Positions 46,463-58,794 of a DNA stretch of 64,000 nt are shown here, one piece after another (within the stretch, counting starts at the first letter, position 1; each line of letters opens with the position of its first letter). The notes beneath the pieces are model-generated. The model was not told where the DNA came from, made no database searches, and saw only the letters and a list, made by a program, of their open reading frames with translations. The position numbers were made by a program, and so were the translations under genes. Source of the DNA: Tamarix chinensis (lineage: Eukaryota; Streptophyta; Magnoliopsida; Caryophyllales; Tamaricaceae); assembly GCA_030549775.1 (NCBI GenBank), contig CM060176.1:100024303-100088302 (forward strand), written 5' to 3'.

Positions 46463-47855
46463 TGTAACACTCCATAAATTAGGCCTATAATTTGTGAAAA
46501 AATCATGTGCTTAATTATGATTTTATGGTGGTTGATCTTGTTTTAGAAATGTATTTTTTCTTTTATTTGCAAAGAATTTTGGAATTTTTTGATTAATAGA
46601 GGAAGAAATTGGTTTTCTAGTGCACTAGAAAATAAGATTATCTAACCCTCAATTAGCTATTGGGGGTTAGTCTACTTTCGTAAATTTCTAATATTTGCTT
46701 TTAAGTAGGATCCTAGTTGTCCTGATTCCTTTTCTGCTCTAGATATTGATGATGTATTAGAGATATTGATATTAAAGGGTGTGGTCGTCTAGGTGGTTTA
46801 TTAGGCTTTGGCTAGAATTTATATCCTTTGGTGGTTTATTTGGTTTTGGCTAAACTTTAAGTCCATTGGGGGTTTTCTTAGATTTAAGCGAACTATGTCC
46901 TTTAATTATTGGTTAAATTTCTATGAGTATTAAATGACCATGGGAAAACTCAAATTGCCTAAAGAAAAATAATTAAATAAACAGTTATTTAACATTTTGA
47001 TTCGAATATCAAAAATAATTTAATGGAATGAACCTTAGAGTTTACCTTAGTATCTAGCATCCATGTTATGTCATTTCACATGTTAGTAAGTTGATATTCA
47101 TGATTCTTGAATTTTGCAGTAAGCATGATGAATCATGAATTTCCTATACTTGGTGTGAAGCATAATGTTTCCATGAAGCCCATGGATATTTTGAGCATAA
47201 TGTTATTTAATTCCATATGTGTGTATAGAGTACCACATTGAGAGTATCATCATATTAAGCATGTGAGTTGGCATGTTATTGCATAAGCACAAGAATGTGT
47301 TCTATTATGACTTTCATACCTATTATAACCATAGATGCATCATAACTCCCCATAATTAGGTAACTTGGGTTATCCAGTACGTAGCATACAGATATGCACG
47401 TTTTCACGATCACCTACTCAATCCCACGAGTAAAGGAATTTATGTAGGTAATTGAGGGCGGTTAGTAGTTGCTCAATTTATGTGTTAGACTTGGGGCAAG
47501 AAAGCATGGATATTCTAGTGGATGCATTTTTGTAGTCCTTGAGAGAATTAAACTTTTCTCTCTCTTCTCTATCTTTGTGAACATGCATTTTATGTATTTC
47601 CTTTTGTTTCGGCTTGATATGGCTTTAATTTTATTAACTCTAACTCTTATTATCTATTATGATATATGTTTTTCATACTCTACTTTTTATGTTGGTTGGT
47701 TGGATACTTAGTTTTGTATATAACTTGGGACGAATGGTAGGTTGCATATCCAATGTTATTTGTGGTAATAATACCCCATTGTTCTTAAGGGTGTTTTAGT
47801 ATTTCTACTTCCACAATCATGTAAAAAAATTATGGGGAAAAATAGGGGTATTGCA
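46463..47855 (+). mobile_element. Copy L, short divergent family member (1.4 kb)
   Basis: It starts TGTAACACTCCATAAATTAG and ends AATAGGGGTATTGCA. The flanks CATAG (46458-46462) and CATAA (47856-47860) match at 4 of 5. The segment near 47375-47440 (CCAGTACGTAGCATACAGAT, then CTCAATCCCACGAGTAAAGG) is a decayed hairpin pair in plus orientation. It lacks the pyrimidine tract and palindromic array. The 80-residue frame at 47469-47711 has no recognised domain. Confidence 0.65.
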
Positions 47856-48433
47856 CATAAAGATTACAAACATAGATATGAGGATAAAACATAATTATAT
47901 CAACCAAGGTTTTTATCTTTATTTATTGATCGCAATATTCCACACTTAATTACACTGAATACTTAGAATATAATGGCATAATGTACCTTCTCAGGGCATA
48001 ATATACCTAAGCCATTATTGTATATATTTAAATGGAGATTAACATAAAAGCATATTCTCAAGGGAAAACACATATAAGCTACGAATTCACCTCTAAACTT
48101 GTAAATCATTCGCAAAAATATTTCCAAGAATATTCTTTCATTTCAATATATTCTCCATCATTTATGAGTCTTCCACTAATTATTTATTCAAAAAAATGTA
48201 TTTTATGCAATTTTTTTTATTTTAAGTTGTTTCTTGCTCATTTTGACTTGTATAAAACTCTTATTACATATAAAACTATTCTAAAGATGAGAGTCCCATA
48301 TATTTTTAAGTTTTTATGTTCCTTCTAAATCACAAAGTCATGTAAATTTCCACTTTCTACATTAGATAATTTTCACCGATTTCTTCATTTTAATCTATTA
48401 GAGCTCCAAAATAATTTTGAAGTTAAATATATC
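47856..48433 (-). mobile_element. Copy M, second segment (uncertain extent)
   Basis: Around 47985-48030 the sequence ACCTTCTCAGGGCATAATAT and CTAAGCCATTATTG resembles the palindromic array region of copies I and J. After 48040 I cannot align it to the family. Copy F begins at about 48434. Confidence 0.4.
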
Positions 48434-49301
48434 TTAAAATATCCCAAAACCCTAATTTAAAAAATTATATTAAATAAGGATTTATTAGAGAAATTAATTA
48501 AATAAATTATTTTACTTAAAATAAGGGGAAGTATTTAAGGCAAAATCAAGAAGAAAATAATTAAGTATTTAATTAGGAAAAATTAGGTATTTTGCTAATT
48601 AAAATATAATTTAGGAAAAATTATCCAAAATATCCTAAATTAATCTAAATAGAAAATTTAATTATTATTTTACTAAATATTATTATTTTAAATATTCAAA
48701 AATACTAAAATATATTAAATACCCCTAACCAACCCATTTTTTCCTTTTTCCCTTTCTTTTTCCTTTTTCTTTCCTTTCTCTCCTTTCTCCTTTTTCTTTT
48801 TCCCCTTCTTCCTCAGGATTGGGCTAGTCTCCCCCGTTGCCCAACCCCCTCCTCCCTCTTCTTTCCCCAGCGCGGCCCAAGCCCGCACCCACCTTTCTTT
48901 TTCTCCTCGTCGCCTAGTCACCTGATCCTCTCTCTTTTTCTTCTTTTCTTTTTCCCCCAGACCAGCCAGCCAACTTGCCTAACCTTTCTTCTTCTTCCTC
49001 TCGCTCCTCCCATGCCTTGCAAATCGAAGACCTACAACACCCCGTATCGCCAAATGCCTAGCCATCGTACTACCGACCTATCTCCCCCTTCCTCTCCCCA
49101 TCCTTTTCCTTTCCTTTTTCAACCCCAACTAACCCCATATCTCCTCCCACATATGCCCCATCCCCTTCCTTTTGCCTCCGACCCAACCTACCCCTACAAC
49201 CTTGCAAACCTGTACCGCCCTACCACAGTCGGCCAACGACCCTACCACTCTTGCCCCCTCTTGTCCTTTTCCTCCTATTTTATAACCACCCCTCATTAGC
49301 C

Positions 49302-49309
49302 TATAAATA
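49302..49309 (+). promoter_or_regulatory. TATA box of copy F
   Basis: TATAAATA within AGCCTATAAATAGACC, 868 bp from the copy's start, in the pyrimidine tract as in D and G. Confidence 0.65.
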
Positions 49310-49744
49310 GACCTAGCCAACCCCTTAATCGAGCTTCCTTTTCCTACCCAGAAATTTACCTCCCTTACACCACCGCCTCTTCAGACGCCTCCTCCGCCAC
49401 TATCGCCCAACACCACTACCCAAACCACCTGTCAAACTCCACCTTGCATCACCCTCCACCGAATCACACCACCCAACACCTTTGATTTCTCCTGCATGAG
49501 CCACCTAAGTCGTGCCAAATTGGCTACCTAAACTGCCCATTCTCCTCCATCGTCGCCCTTCCCGCCGCTATGCGTCGTCATTCCCGTCGTAGCCACCACT
49601 CCTCCTACCTCCCAAAACACCAAGAAAAGCCCCATCTAGCCCCCTCTACCTTCCTTTCCCCTACCTCCCTCTCCTTCACCCTCCCATCCTCCTCCACCAC
49701 CAGCACCGCCTAGTCCCAACACCTCTAGGTTGTTCCCTAGCCTC

Positions 49745-49848
49745 CCCAGCCCTTAAATATTATTAATGTAATTGTTATTATTTTATTAGTGTTAATATCA
49801 TCATTGTCATCATCATCATCATCATCGTCGTCGTCGTCGTCGTCGTCG

Positions 49849-49885
<37 letters not shown>

Positions 49886-49892
49886 TATTATT

Positions 49893-49936
<44 letters not shown>

Positions 49937-49995
49937 TCTTATTATTACTATGGTTATTATTATTATTATTATTATTATCATTAACTTCGATACTA

Positions 49996-50036
<41 letters not shown>

Positions 50037-50545
50037 TGTTGAACCATTATAATAATAATAATAATAATTATTATTATTATTATTATTATTAACCTTGGCC
50101 CTATTATTACTAATTTTAATATTATTATGATTATTAGAACCCTTATTATTATCATTCTTAAAATTTGAACTATTATTAATATTACTACTACCATTATTAT
50201 TATTATTATTATTTTATCATTATTGTTATTATTACCTATATCACTAATATTACTATTACTACTAGCATTATTATTATTATTGTTAGAAGTAGTAGTAGTA
50301 GTAGTAGTATCATTATTGTCACTATTTTAGTATTACTAATACTATTATCATCATTATTATTATTGTTAATATTAAAGTTATTATCCTTAGTAATATGAAT
50401 ATTGCTAATAATACTTTAACGTGGACCAATATAACTACCAATACCTATTTTGGCTAGTAATAGTATGATTAGCTTCTTTAAGAATAATACCCTACTTTTA
50501 CTTATAAAACTATTATTATTATTATTAATCCTAATACTATGCTAT
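49745..50545. repeat. TCA/TCG/TTA trinucleotide tract of copy F
   Basis: About 800 bp mostly of triplets: a TCG run near 49825-49850, TCA runs, then TTA runs including an inverted TAA/TTA pair near 50050-50090. Frames of poly-Met and poly-Ser (49778-50194) come from this. Confidence 0.9.
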
Positions 50546-50684
50546 GATAAGAGTAAGGTAGGAAATAATGATAATTTTGGTTAGAGGGAAGTTAACCCTA
50601 ATGTGTCCCTCTTATAGGTGAACCAAGTCAGAATCCTAAAGAGGTGTAGGAGCGTACTCCAAGACCTGTGTCATTTTAGGTAAG

Positions 50685-50692
50685 GATATGAT
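50685..50692. repeat. TSD of hAT element (GATATGAT)
   Basis: GATATGAT is repeated exactly at 51420-51427. An 8-bp duplication is the hAT hallmark. Confidence 0.9.
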
Positions 50693-51419
50693 CAGGGCCG
50701 GTCCTAGGTAAATTAGGGCCCTAGGCTATATTCGTACATGAGTTAAATAAATTTGTATAACCACTCTAATATTTATTGAAAAATAATATAAAATTATATT
50801 ATTTCAGTATCATAACATTTGATTAGATTTTATTATATAATATGATGTTTCTAAAATTTTGAAGAAAAGTTAAATTTAGTTTTAAGAATATATATAAAAC
50901 AAGTATTGTATTTTTAAGACTACTCTTTAGGGCTGTAAACGAACCGAGTCGAGCCGAATACTCCTAGGCTTGGGCTCGTTTAACTAAATGAATAAACTGA
51001 ACCGAGCTCATGAGCCAAAGCCAAAAAATGAACTGAGCCGAGCTTTTTCAAACTCAGTCTCGGCTCGTTTAATAAACGAGCCTAAAAGTGAAGCTTAAGT
51101 TCGGCTCATTTAACTAAACAAACGAGCCGAGCCGAGCTTTTAACGAGGAGAGATGAGCCGAGCCACATACCAAACTAACTTAACTCATTGACAACCCTAC
51201 TACTCTTATACGGTATGCATAATGAAGTGCAATTTTGGTTGAAGCACAACAATACAAATATATTAAAAAAAATATAGGAATCTTAGGATTATTTTTTCTG
51301 CCATGCTTTGTTTTTTTTTCATGTATATATATTATATATATTATATTAATAGTTAGGGCCCTCGTATGCTTGGGGCCCTAGGCTTTGGCCTAGTTGACTT
51401 AAGCCTAAGGCCGGGCCTG
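50693..51419. mobile_element. hAT non-autonomous element (727 bp)
   Basis: The ends CAGGGCCGGTCCTAGG and (inverted) CAGGCCCGGCCTTAGG match at 13 of 16 positions, with a perfect 8-bp TSD. It lies between GTAAG and the following sense sequence of copy F; copies D and G lack it at the same place. It encodes no transposase. A second hAT-like MITE is inserted in it, so its original length was about 447 bp. Confidence 0.9.
50928..51199. mobile_element. Nested hAT MITE (272 bp)
   Basis: It begins TAGGGCTGTAAAC and ends TTGACAACCCTA, with terminal inverted repeats TAGGGYTGT. It is flanked by perfect CTACTCTT duplications (50920-50927 and 51200-51207). The interior is a GAGCCGAGCCGAGCT-rich repeat, a composition seen in widespread plant hAT MITEs. 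It interrupts the outer hAT element. Confidence 0.9.
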
Positions 51420-52824
51420 GATATGATTGAGGCCTAATGTGTGCGAAAAATGTGTTATGCGTGTTGAATTGATGTGTGTGCCTTATATATTATATATCTT
51501 GTTCTTATAGTGTGGCTTGCTAAGCATGGAGCTCAGGTAAGATGTATGTGTTTATGATATGTGTAATGTGGTATTATTAGTTGTACTTGAATTGTGCTTA
51601 TATAATATTTCCCCTCATGACATGCATGATAGGAGATTCTAAGTAGTATGATGTGGTTGTGAGAGTAATGGAAAGAGTGAGGAAAGTGAGTTACCTAGAG
51701 AATGGTAATCATGGCCTAAGTATCTTATGACCTATGGGTGGATAAAAGGAGGAATAATGGGAATAAATTAAGGGAATGGACCAAAATATGCATGGAGAGT
51801 CTAGGGTTTGCATGGGATGGTTAGCCTTTGCATGAGTATGACTTTTACGTGGAAAAAATTAACTCGAGGGTTAAGTAAAGTAAGGGAAGAATTGTTAGAG
51901 TGATTGGAGTCCATATGTGAAAAATAGTACGTGGGTTGATGTAAGGATACATGTGAGATTTGACTAGGGTTTTAGGAGGAAACCCTAAGCTAGAGAAGTG
52001 TATAAGGAAGGGAAAACTAATGGAAATGGTTAGAATGAGGAATAAAAGATGGAAGGGGTGTAGCATGGAGAAAAAGTAAGCCAAATGAGAAAAAGATATT
52101 TGGGTGTTGAGGGGGTGACAAGAAAGAAAGGAGAAGCACTAGGGCTTCGGGGAGAGAACTAGGTTTCTTGTGATCATGTGTGGGAGTTAGATAGTGAGGT
52201 TGTGATGTCAGGTGTGAATGGAGGGAAGTGATGGTTTTGGTAACAAAGAAGAGTTTTATGTTCTCATGGTGAGTGGAAAATAATGGGTAGGAAGCCTCAG
52301 AGTCATAAGATGTGTTGGATATGTGTCATGTGGAAGAGGTGATGGTAAGTAAGAGTGATGAATGAATAACATTATATGAAGAAAGAGAGGTTCTAGAGTT
52401 TTGGGACGACTAACTAAGGTTTCATTGCCATATGTGTTATATGAAGTAAAACGAGGTACTTGGGGATGAATCGAGTGAGGTGATGAATTGAAGGAGCATG
52501 AGTTGTATGGGATAGAGGAAGGTTGGCTACATAGACCAAATTAGTGTTTCCTGAAGGAAAACCCTAGAGAGTAATATTAAGTTGATTCAGAGATATGGAA
52601 AGTGGGCCCCGGAGTTGGGTATTCATGGTAATGATGAAAGAGTGGGAAAGAATGTCTGGATGTACTAGAGGGAGTAGAAGTCCCAAGATATGGGACAGGG
52701 TTTTTGGGAAGTCAAGTGGGTCGTGCATGTCTAGTCGGGGTTGTGTGTGGAATAAGATACAATAAAACACTAAGCACTTAACGTGAAAGATTATTGAGCC
52801 AGGGCCCAGTGAGATTATATATAT

Positions 52825-53345
52825 TTTTCAGTCCATTGGCTATAATAGTACTCAAGTGTGTTTCGCCCTATAAAGTGATTCCACTCCACCAACTATAATA
52901 GTGGTTAGCTGCATTCTACCCCGTTGAGTGTTTTCGGTCCATCAACTATAATAGTGGGGGATTCCGACCTCGATAAACCAAAATTTTATGGTCATAAGTC
53001 ATAGAAGGATACTAACTACTTACAGTGGAACACCTCATAAGTTTGGGCCAGTGAGGATATATTTTCTTGGTACACCGACAATAATAGTGGTCAGGTGTGT
53101 TCTGTCTTGTGGAGTGTTTTCGATCCACTTGCTATAATAGTAGGGTTCCCGTACTCATATGGAATTAATATGAGAAATGTGTGAATCAGAAATATAAGAC
53201 ATAGAAAGACACTAATTATTATAGTGGAACACCACATGAGTTAAGGCCAGTGAGGTTGATTTTTCAGTCCACCAGCTATAATAGTGGTTCGGTGTGCTTT
53301 GCCCTGTGGAGTGTTTTCGGTCCACTAGCTATAATAATGGGGTTC
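52825..53345 (+). repeat. Palindromic motif array in copy F
   Basis: Seven copies of a TCCACCAACTATAATAGTGG-like motif in groups of three, two and two. Confidence 0.75.
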
Positions 53346-53510
53346 CAGTATTCACGTAGAATTAATCTAAGAGATGAGTAAGAAAAAGTATTAGTCTAAG
53401 TTTGTCCCGATGTTATGAACCTAAATCATGCTTTGTATGCCTTAAATGTTTATTTTCTTGCATGGCCTTACTTGTTTGTTTCTTGTTGGCCTTACCTATA
53501 TGGTTACCTT

Positions 53511-53570
53511 ACTCAGTATGTAGTGTACCAACCACACATTTTATGGGTGCTGCTCATTTCCATGAGTAGA
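53511..53570 (+). other. Conserved hairpin pair of copy F
   Basis: ACTCAGTATGTAGTGTACC followed by TTATGGGTGCTGCTCATTTC and CATGAG. Same order and spacing as in D and G. Confidence 0.6.
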
Positions 53571-54034
53571 TGACTCTTCTAAATTTGTGCAAGTAGGAGG
53601 TACTATGTTTGATGCCTACGACGTACTGGATGCGTCAGGCAAGGACTTGTGTTGATGGTTGGACTTGGTATGGAGGCCTGAGAGTCATGTAGGCCGGAAA
53701 CTCTTTTTATCCCAATTTACTAATGTTTTCATTGTATTTTGGTTTCGTTTTATTGTTGTACCCTGTTATCCCTTTTGAGAACTTTAACTATGTACCCCAT
53801 TTGAGTTGAATTAATTTTTCATCGTGCACTTTGATTCTTATGTTATGAACATTTCAGATTTCTATGAATCCCTATTTTAAGTGTGTCTAATGTTTTATGA
53901 TAATTTTTCCTTAGCCTTGTGGTTGGTACGAGACCGGCCGTGGGCCGAGCTTGTACTAATCACGGTGGTAGAACCCCCGTGCTTGTATTTTTTTTATTTA
54001 AAAAAAAAATTCAACTATAATTTTGGGGGTGTAC

Positions 54035-55134
54035 GTGTCCTTTCATATTTGACTTTATAAAGTTATTATGCATCCATCCGCACCCTTTTAGATCCTTCGT
54101 CAATTGTTTTATTCATTTGTAGAAAAACACGCTTATGCTGATTACCCCATTTTGTTATTTTTGCTTAATTTTCATCTATTGAGCTTAAAAACAATTTTGG
54201 TATCCAATATTTTTATATATTTATGTTCCTAAAATTATATCCACATTCTCACATATTTTCTTAATTTTTGAAGATTAATTACTATTTTATTTCTTCAAAC
54301 AACTATTTTTGGACATTTTTTACATTTTAAATCATTAATCTAATCTAGCAACTTCCTAACTATCAATTTGTTTCACCATAGAGCACCTTGGTTAACTAAA
54401 AATCCTAAACATAATTACATAATCATCATCATCTTTATACCAAAAGTCAAACATACCCTTAGTAATTTCAGGCCTAAAAACCACCCTTTTACCCCAACCT
54501 TAAGCATGCCTTAAACCTATCAAACCCTTACATGAAAACCGTTCCCTGACAAACCCCAAAAGTTTACCCCTATCCTAAGTTCCCCTTTATCGAGCCATCT
54601 TTTTAGCATTTAAGCATCTTATTTCCTCAAATCCCTCTCTTATTTTCTTGTCCCTTTAACCCCCAAACTTTTCTCTCCTCCATTATTGTATATATCCCCT
54701 TTTTGTTTACATTTTTGAGTTGTCTCGAACCTTCTTTTTATTTTTTTACCCTTTGTAGCAACTTCACCCTACAACTCCTTGTCTTCTATTTGAGGCCCTT
54801 GTTTCTCCCATTTTCTAAATTATTTTATTAGCTTATTTCCTTAATTCCCTTTACCAAACTTTCCCCAACACTCTCCAATTTATCCCCTTCATTTTTGTGC
54901 ATTAAATCATGGTGGTTTTCCCCATCTTCTCTCACGTGTAGCAAGAGTTGCCTAGGTAAGCCAATTGTTAATCCCACTTCTGATGCTTTTAGCTAATTTA
55001 TTTCTGAACCATTTATCTTGATTTTTATAACATTGGAATCCTTGCATTTCATACCAAAATAATTGCTCCACCTTGATCTTTAGATCTTGGCTTTGGTCTC
55101 CTTTTTTAGTCTTGACTTTCCTCTTGAAATACTC
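54035..55134 (+). mobile_element. Probable copy E, first segment
   Basis: An AT-rich start (54040-54430) leads into a C/T-rich tract (54480-54900), the same order as other plus-strand copies. Copy G is inserted at 55134. The true start is hidden next to copy F, so the assignment is tentative. The 61-residue minus frame at 54952-55137 has no known match. Confidence 0.4.
55130..55134. repeat. TSD of copy G (CCTCT)
   Basis: CCTCT is repeated exactly at 59871-59875. Confidence 0.85.
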
Positions 55135-56016
55135 CAAAAACCCTAACTTAGGAATTATGGTAAAATAGGGATTTAGTAGGAAAATTTAAGAAAATAAATT
55201 ACTTCATTAAATAAAGAGGAAATTAATTGAGGGAAATAAGGAGAAAATAATAAATAAATTATTTAGAAAATTTTGGACATTTTACTAATTAAAATGAAAG
55301 TGGAGAAAAATTTCCCAAAATAGCCAAAGTAATCTAAAAAGAGAATTAAATTACTATTTAATTTTTTTTTAAATATTCAAGAAAATAATTATATATATAT
55401 AAATGTATAATAACCCAAAAGCATCCTAAATAAATTGTGCAAAATTCAAAACCCTAAAGAAATCTCTTTCCCCTTTTTTTCCTTTTTCTTTACCTTCCTT
55501 TTTTTTTCTTCTTTTCCTTCTTCCGCTGGAATTGGGCCTCGCCTGGCCCAATCCCTTCCTTCCTTCTCCTCCCCCACGGCCCAGCGTCGTCCGCTGGCCG
55601 TCCCGCTACTGTAACATGGCATTTTAACCTCTAAGCCGTCGAAACGCCGCGCCGCGTTAAGTGCCCTAATGATCGTTGCCAGCCAACGACGCAACGCTGC
55701 GTTTTCCTCCCATAACCCCCAAAACTCCACGTTTGGCTTTCAGACCTTATGACCGTAGCCAAATCGGCCGGCTCTTCCGCTTTTCCTTTTTCCCTGGACC
55801 GCCGGTCCACCCGCCCGTCGTCTTCCTCCTTGCGCAAGCCTGCAACTCGCAGCCTGCCACCGCCGACAAGCCTGCCATCCGACCATCCTTTCCCTGTCAT
55901 TTCCGTCCCTTTCTTTCCCAAATTGACCCAACACACCCGTCCTAACCCTCACGCTTCCTGTTGTCTTCCCCTTTTCCCGCACACCGCCAAACAAGCCTGC
56001 CCCCTCCTCAATTGCC

Positions 56017-56024
56017 TATAAATA
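56017..56024 (+). promoter_or_regulatory. TATA box of copy G
   Basis: TATAAATA in TTGCCTATAAATACCCC, 882 bp from the start, exactly as in copy H. Sequence on both sides is pyrimidine-rich, typical of plant core promoters. Confidence 0.65.
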
Positions 56025-56689
56025 CCCCCTCCCGAACGGCCAAGGCAAGTCCTCCCCTCTGGACCTTGCCGAAACCCTGCTTCGCCGCTGCCAGAATAGA
56101 TGCCATTTCCGCCGCCTCCAGCAACTGCCGCGATCACCGCCACACACCAAAACCTTCCTTGCACCACCCTCCACGCAACCAAACCATCGCTGCTCCTGCC
56201 CCGCACATGCCGCCACAACCGTACCAAATCCCTTGCCCAAAAATCACCACCGCCACTTCGCGCCACCTTCTGCTGCCACCTCCACCGTGACCAACCTCCT
56301 CTCCACCTCCCAAAGTGACCAGCAAGTCCTCCCCTACCTTCTCATACCATCCTTACTCCCTGCCTCCTTCTCCACCAACCTCCACCATCTTCCACCACCC
56401 TCCTCCACCTTCGGCTGCCGCGTCTACCACCGCGCGCCGCCACCTTTCTCATGCCACCACCCTCATTCCACTCCCCTCTCCCTGCTATCTCCTCCCCCAC
56501 ATCAAACTCCCCCTTTTCTCCTCCCATATAACCACCACCTCCATCTTTTCCTCTCTTCTCCTCCTCCATCGCCGCCGCCATCGCTGCCACGCGCCGCGGT
56601 CGGACCACCACCGACCCTAGGTGGTCTTCCACTCATCCCAAGCCTTAAAATTTATTTCCATATAGTTACTATTAAGTTAACTAATATTA

Positions 56690-57070
56690 ATACCATTATG
56701 CTTATTATTATTATTATTCTTTTATTATTATTATTATTATTACTCTTATTATTATTATTATTATCATTTCTAATATTGTGACTTCTGATATTAAAGTTAA
56801 CATTTTTACCATACTAACATCCCTTGGAACCCTAACTTCTATTATACTCAACTTTAGTTTTATTTTTATAAGTGTTAATATTAAAAACCCTATTATTATT
56901 ATTATTATCTCTATTATCTTACTAGGGTTATTGTTATTAATACTCAACCATACTGGGTTGTTGTTATTGTTATTATTACTGCTAGGGTTATTATTGTTAT
57001 TATTACTAATATTACCATCATTATTAGTATTATCACTATTATTACTATTATTGTTATTATTATTATTCTA
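56690..57070. repeat. TTA trinucleotide tract of copy G
   Basis: TTA triplets mixed with GTT and CTT; source of Ile/Leu-rich frames on both strands. Confidence 0.9.
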
Positions 57071-57563
57071 CTTAACACCTTATCCTTTAGGTTAACAATA
57101 AAACTACTTTTGTCTTATCCATGTGACTTAACTCAAGTTAGTAAATATCATGTGGTTGTTAACTAAGAAAGATACTTGAGCCTTATTACCATATCACTTA
57201 ATATTACCCCTAATGCTTTTAACCCTAAACCTCATCACTAGGGTACTATTATTAGCTCTTACTATTATTACTACTATCACTATTTTCCTATAGCTAGCAT
57301 AAACCCTATTACTACAAGATTAGAACTAATGGGTCTAACAATATAAGGGTAACAATTAGTATCAAAAATAAATACATGTTGACTAGTAATGGCTAATACT
57401 CTAACTTTAAGATAAAAACCCTAGTTTTTGTATAATACCCTCCTTAGTAATGAAAACCCTAATCCTAAACTAGAATAAGGGATGATGACACTTTTGAGGG
57501 AAGCTAATACTTAGTATTTTTCCCTTTTGTAGGTGACCCCGACCAAAGCCCTAAGGAGTTAGA

Positions 57564-57600
57564 GGAGCGTGCTCCAAGCCCGGTGCCGCTTTAGGTAAGG
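57564..57600 (+). promoter_or_regulatory. GGAGCGTGCTCC palindrome plus AG|GTAAGG
   Basis: It has the same arrangement as 17711-17747 in copy D, one base off a perfect palindrome. CTTTAGGTAAGGAC fits a plant splice donor. Confidence 0.55.
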
Positions 57601-58794
57601 ACGAAGCTATGGCCTTGTGCTATGTGTGATGTGATGTGTTGATGAATGATGAGTATGCCATGTTAATGTATATTATGCATGTGTTATGAATATCCTGTTT
57701 TGTGTAGTGCAGCATGGATAATGAGGTATGATGTGTGTGCCTTATATCACATGAGCATGACATGTTTATGTATGATATTTATGATGTGTTGATACAACTC
57801 TCTAGGACATGTATGCTAGGGTTTTGGTATTATGGAATGGGACTAAAAGAATAACAAGAGAGGAATGGGAAGTGAGACTATTAAGGGAGAATATGGGGTA
57901 GACCCAAGTACCTCATCATCCATGAGAGAAGCTTTAAGTGGAAAGAATGTCTAAAATAAATGAAAGTTGGGAACCATGCATGGGGGCTTTAAAATCTACA
58001 TGGTGACTTGGGGTGTTTGCATGAGGTGACTAACTCTTGCATGGGGGTGTGGCTTACATGAGAAAAGTTGTGTAAATGAGAGATGGGGAGAGTTGTAGAG
58101 TGATTGTAGACTTGGGATGAAAAATAGTACGTAGGTTGGTACGAGAGTGCACAAGGGGCCTAACTAGGGTTTCGGTAAGAGGGTGAAATATCGGGGAGTA
58201 CGAGAGTGAGGATGATTAAGGAGAGGTGGAGTATGGGTTAGAGTGAGAATCCTATTATATAAAAGATGGGCATGGGTTTCTATGTGAAAGAAGAGACTTG
58301 GGGACGAAAAGAGAGAGGTTACTTGTGGAAGAAGTAAGGTGCTAGGGTTTGAGGTGGCCAACTAGGGTTTTGTCGGTCACATGTGAGATCGAGGAGTAAA
58401 GTGATATGCCTTGGGGTATGACCTAATAAGGGTGAGATGTCGGGTGAAGAATAAGTAATGGTAAGGTAAGTGAGAAGAGGTTGGGCCACATAGGCCCAAC
58501 TAGGGTTTCCAAGGGGAAAACCCTAGAGGTTGAGAATTGGCGAGATCGATGTCGTAGAGTGTTGGGTTTAACCTACACTTCCAAGAGTTGGTTTTTCATT
58601 ATGTGTGAGCTTAAGGGGGGAATAAAGTCGGGGTGTGATTAGGGGTGCACGAGTCTCAACATATGGGACGGGCCCTCTTGAAAGGAAAGCAGTAGGATGT
58701 AGTGGGCATGCATGTTAAGGGCAATGTGTGATTTAATAAGACACTGATAAGACATTAATCACGTAAAGCGAAAGATGTTGAGCCGAGCCCATGA

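Larger units (their letters stand above)
48434..54034 (+). mobile_element. Giant non-coding element copy F
   Basis: It begins TTAAAATATCCCAAAACCCT, equivalent to TGTAATACCTC in copy D, and ends TTTTGGGGGTGTAC. It carries the pyrimidine tract (48730-49760) with a TATA box, a long TCA/TCG/TTA tract, the palindrome GGAGCGTACTCC (50649-50660), a palindromic motif array (52825-53345) and the hairpin pair (53511-53570). A 727-bp hAT element is inserted at 50693; without it the copy is about 4.87 kb. The TSD is not clear at this copy. No gene is present. Confidence 0.8.

Noticed and set aside
49778..50194. 138-residue Ile/Met/Thr-rich frame and a 87-residue poly-Ser frame
   Set aside because: Translations of the TCA/TCG/TTA tract on opposite strands.
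54952..55137. 61-residue charged minus-strand frame as a small gene
   Set aside because: Its first codons lie in copy G's start across the TSD, and no domain or homologue is recognised.
55446..56781. Many open frames on both strands, some GC-rich, as a possible gene in copy G
   Set aside because: All lie within copy G's pyrimidine tract, with frames on both strands and no recognisable motif. The higher GC content looks like a better preserved, younger repeat.
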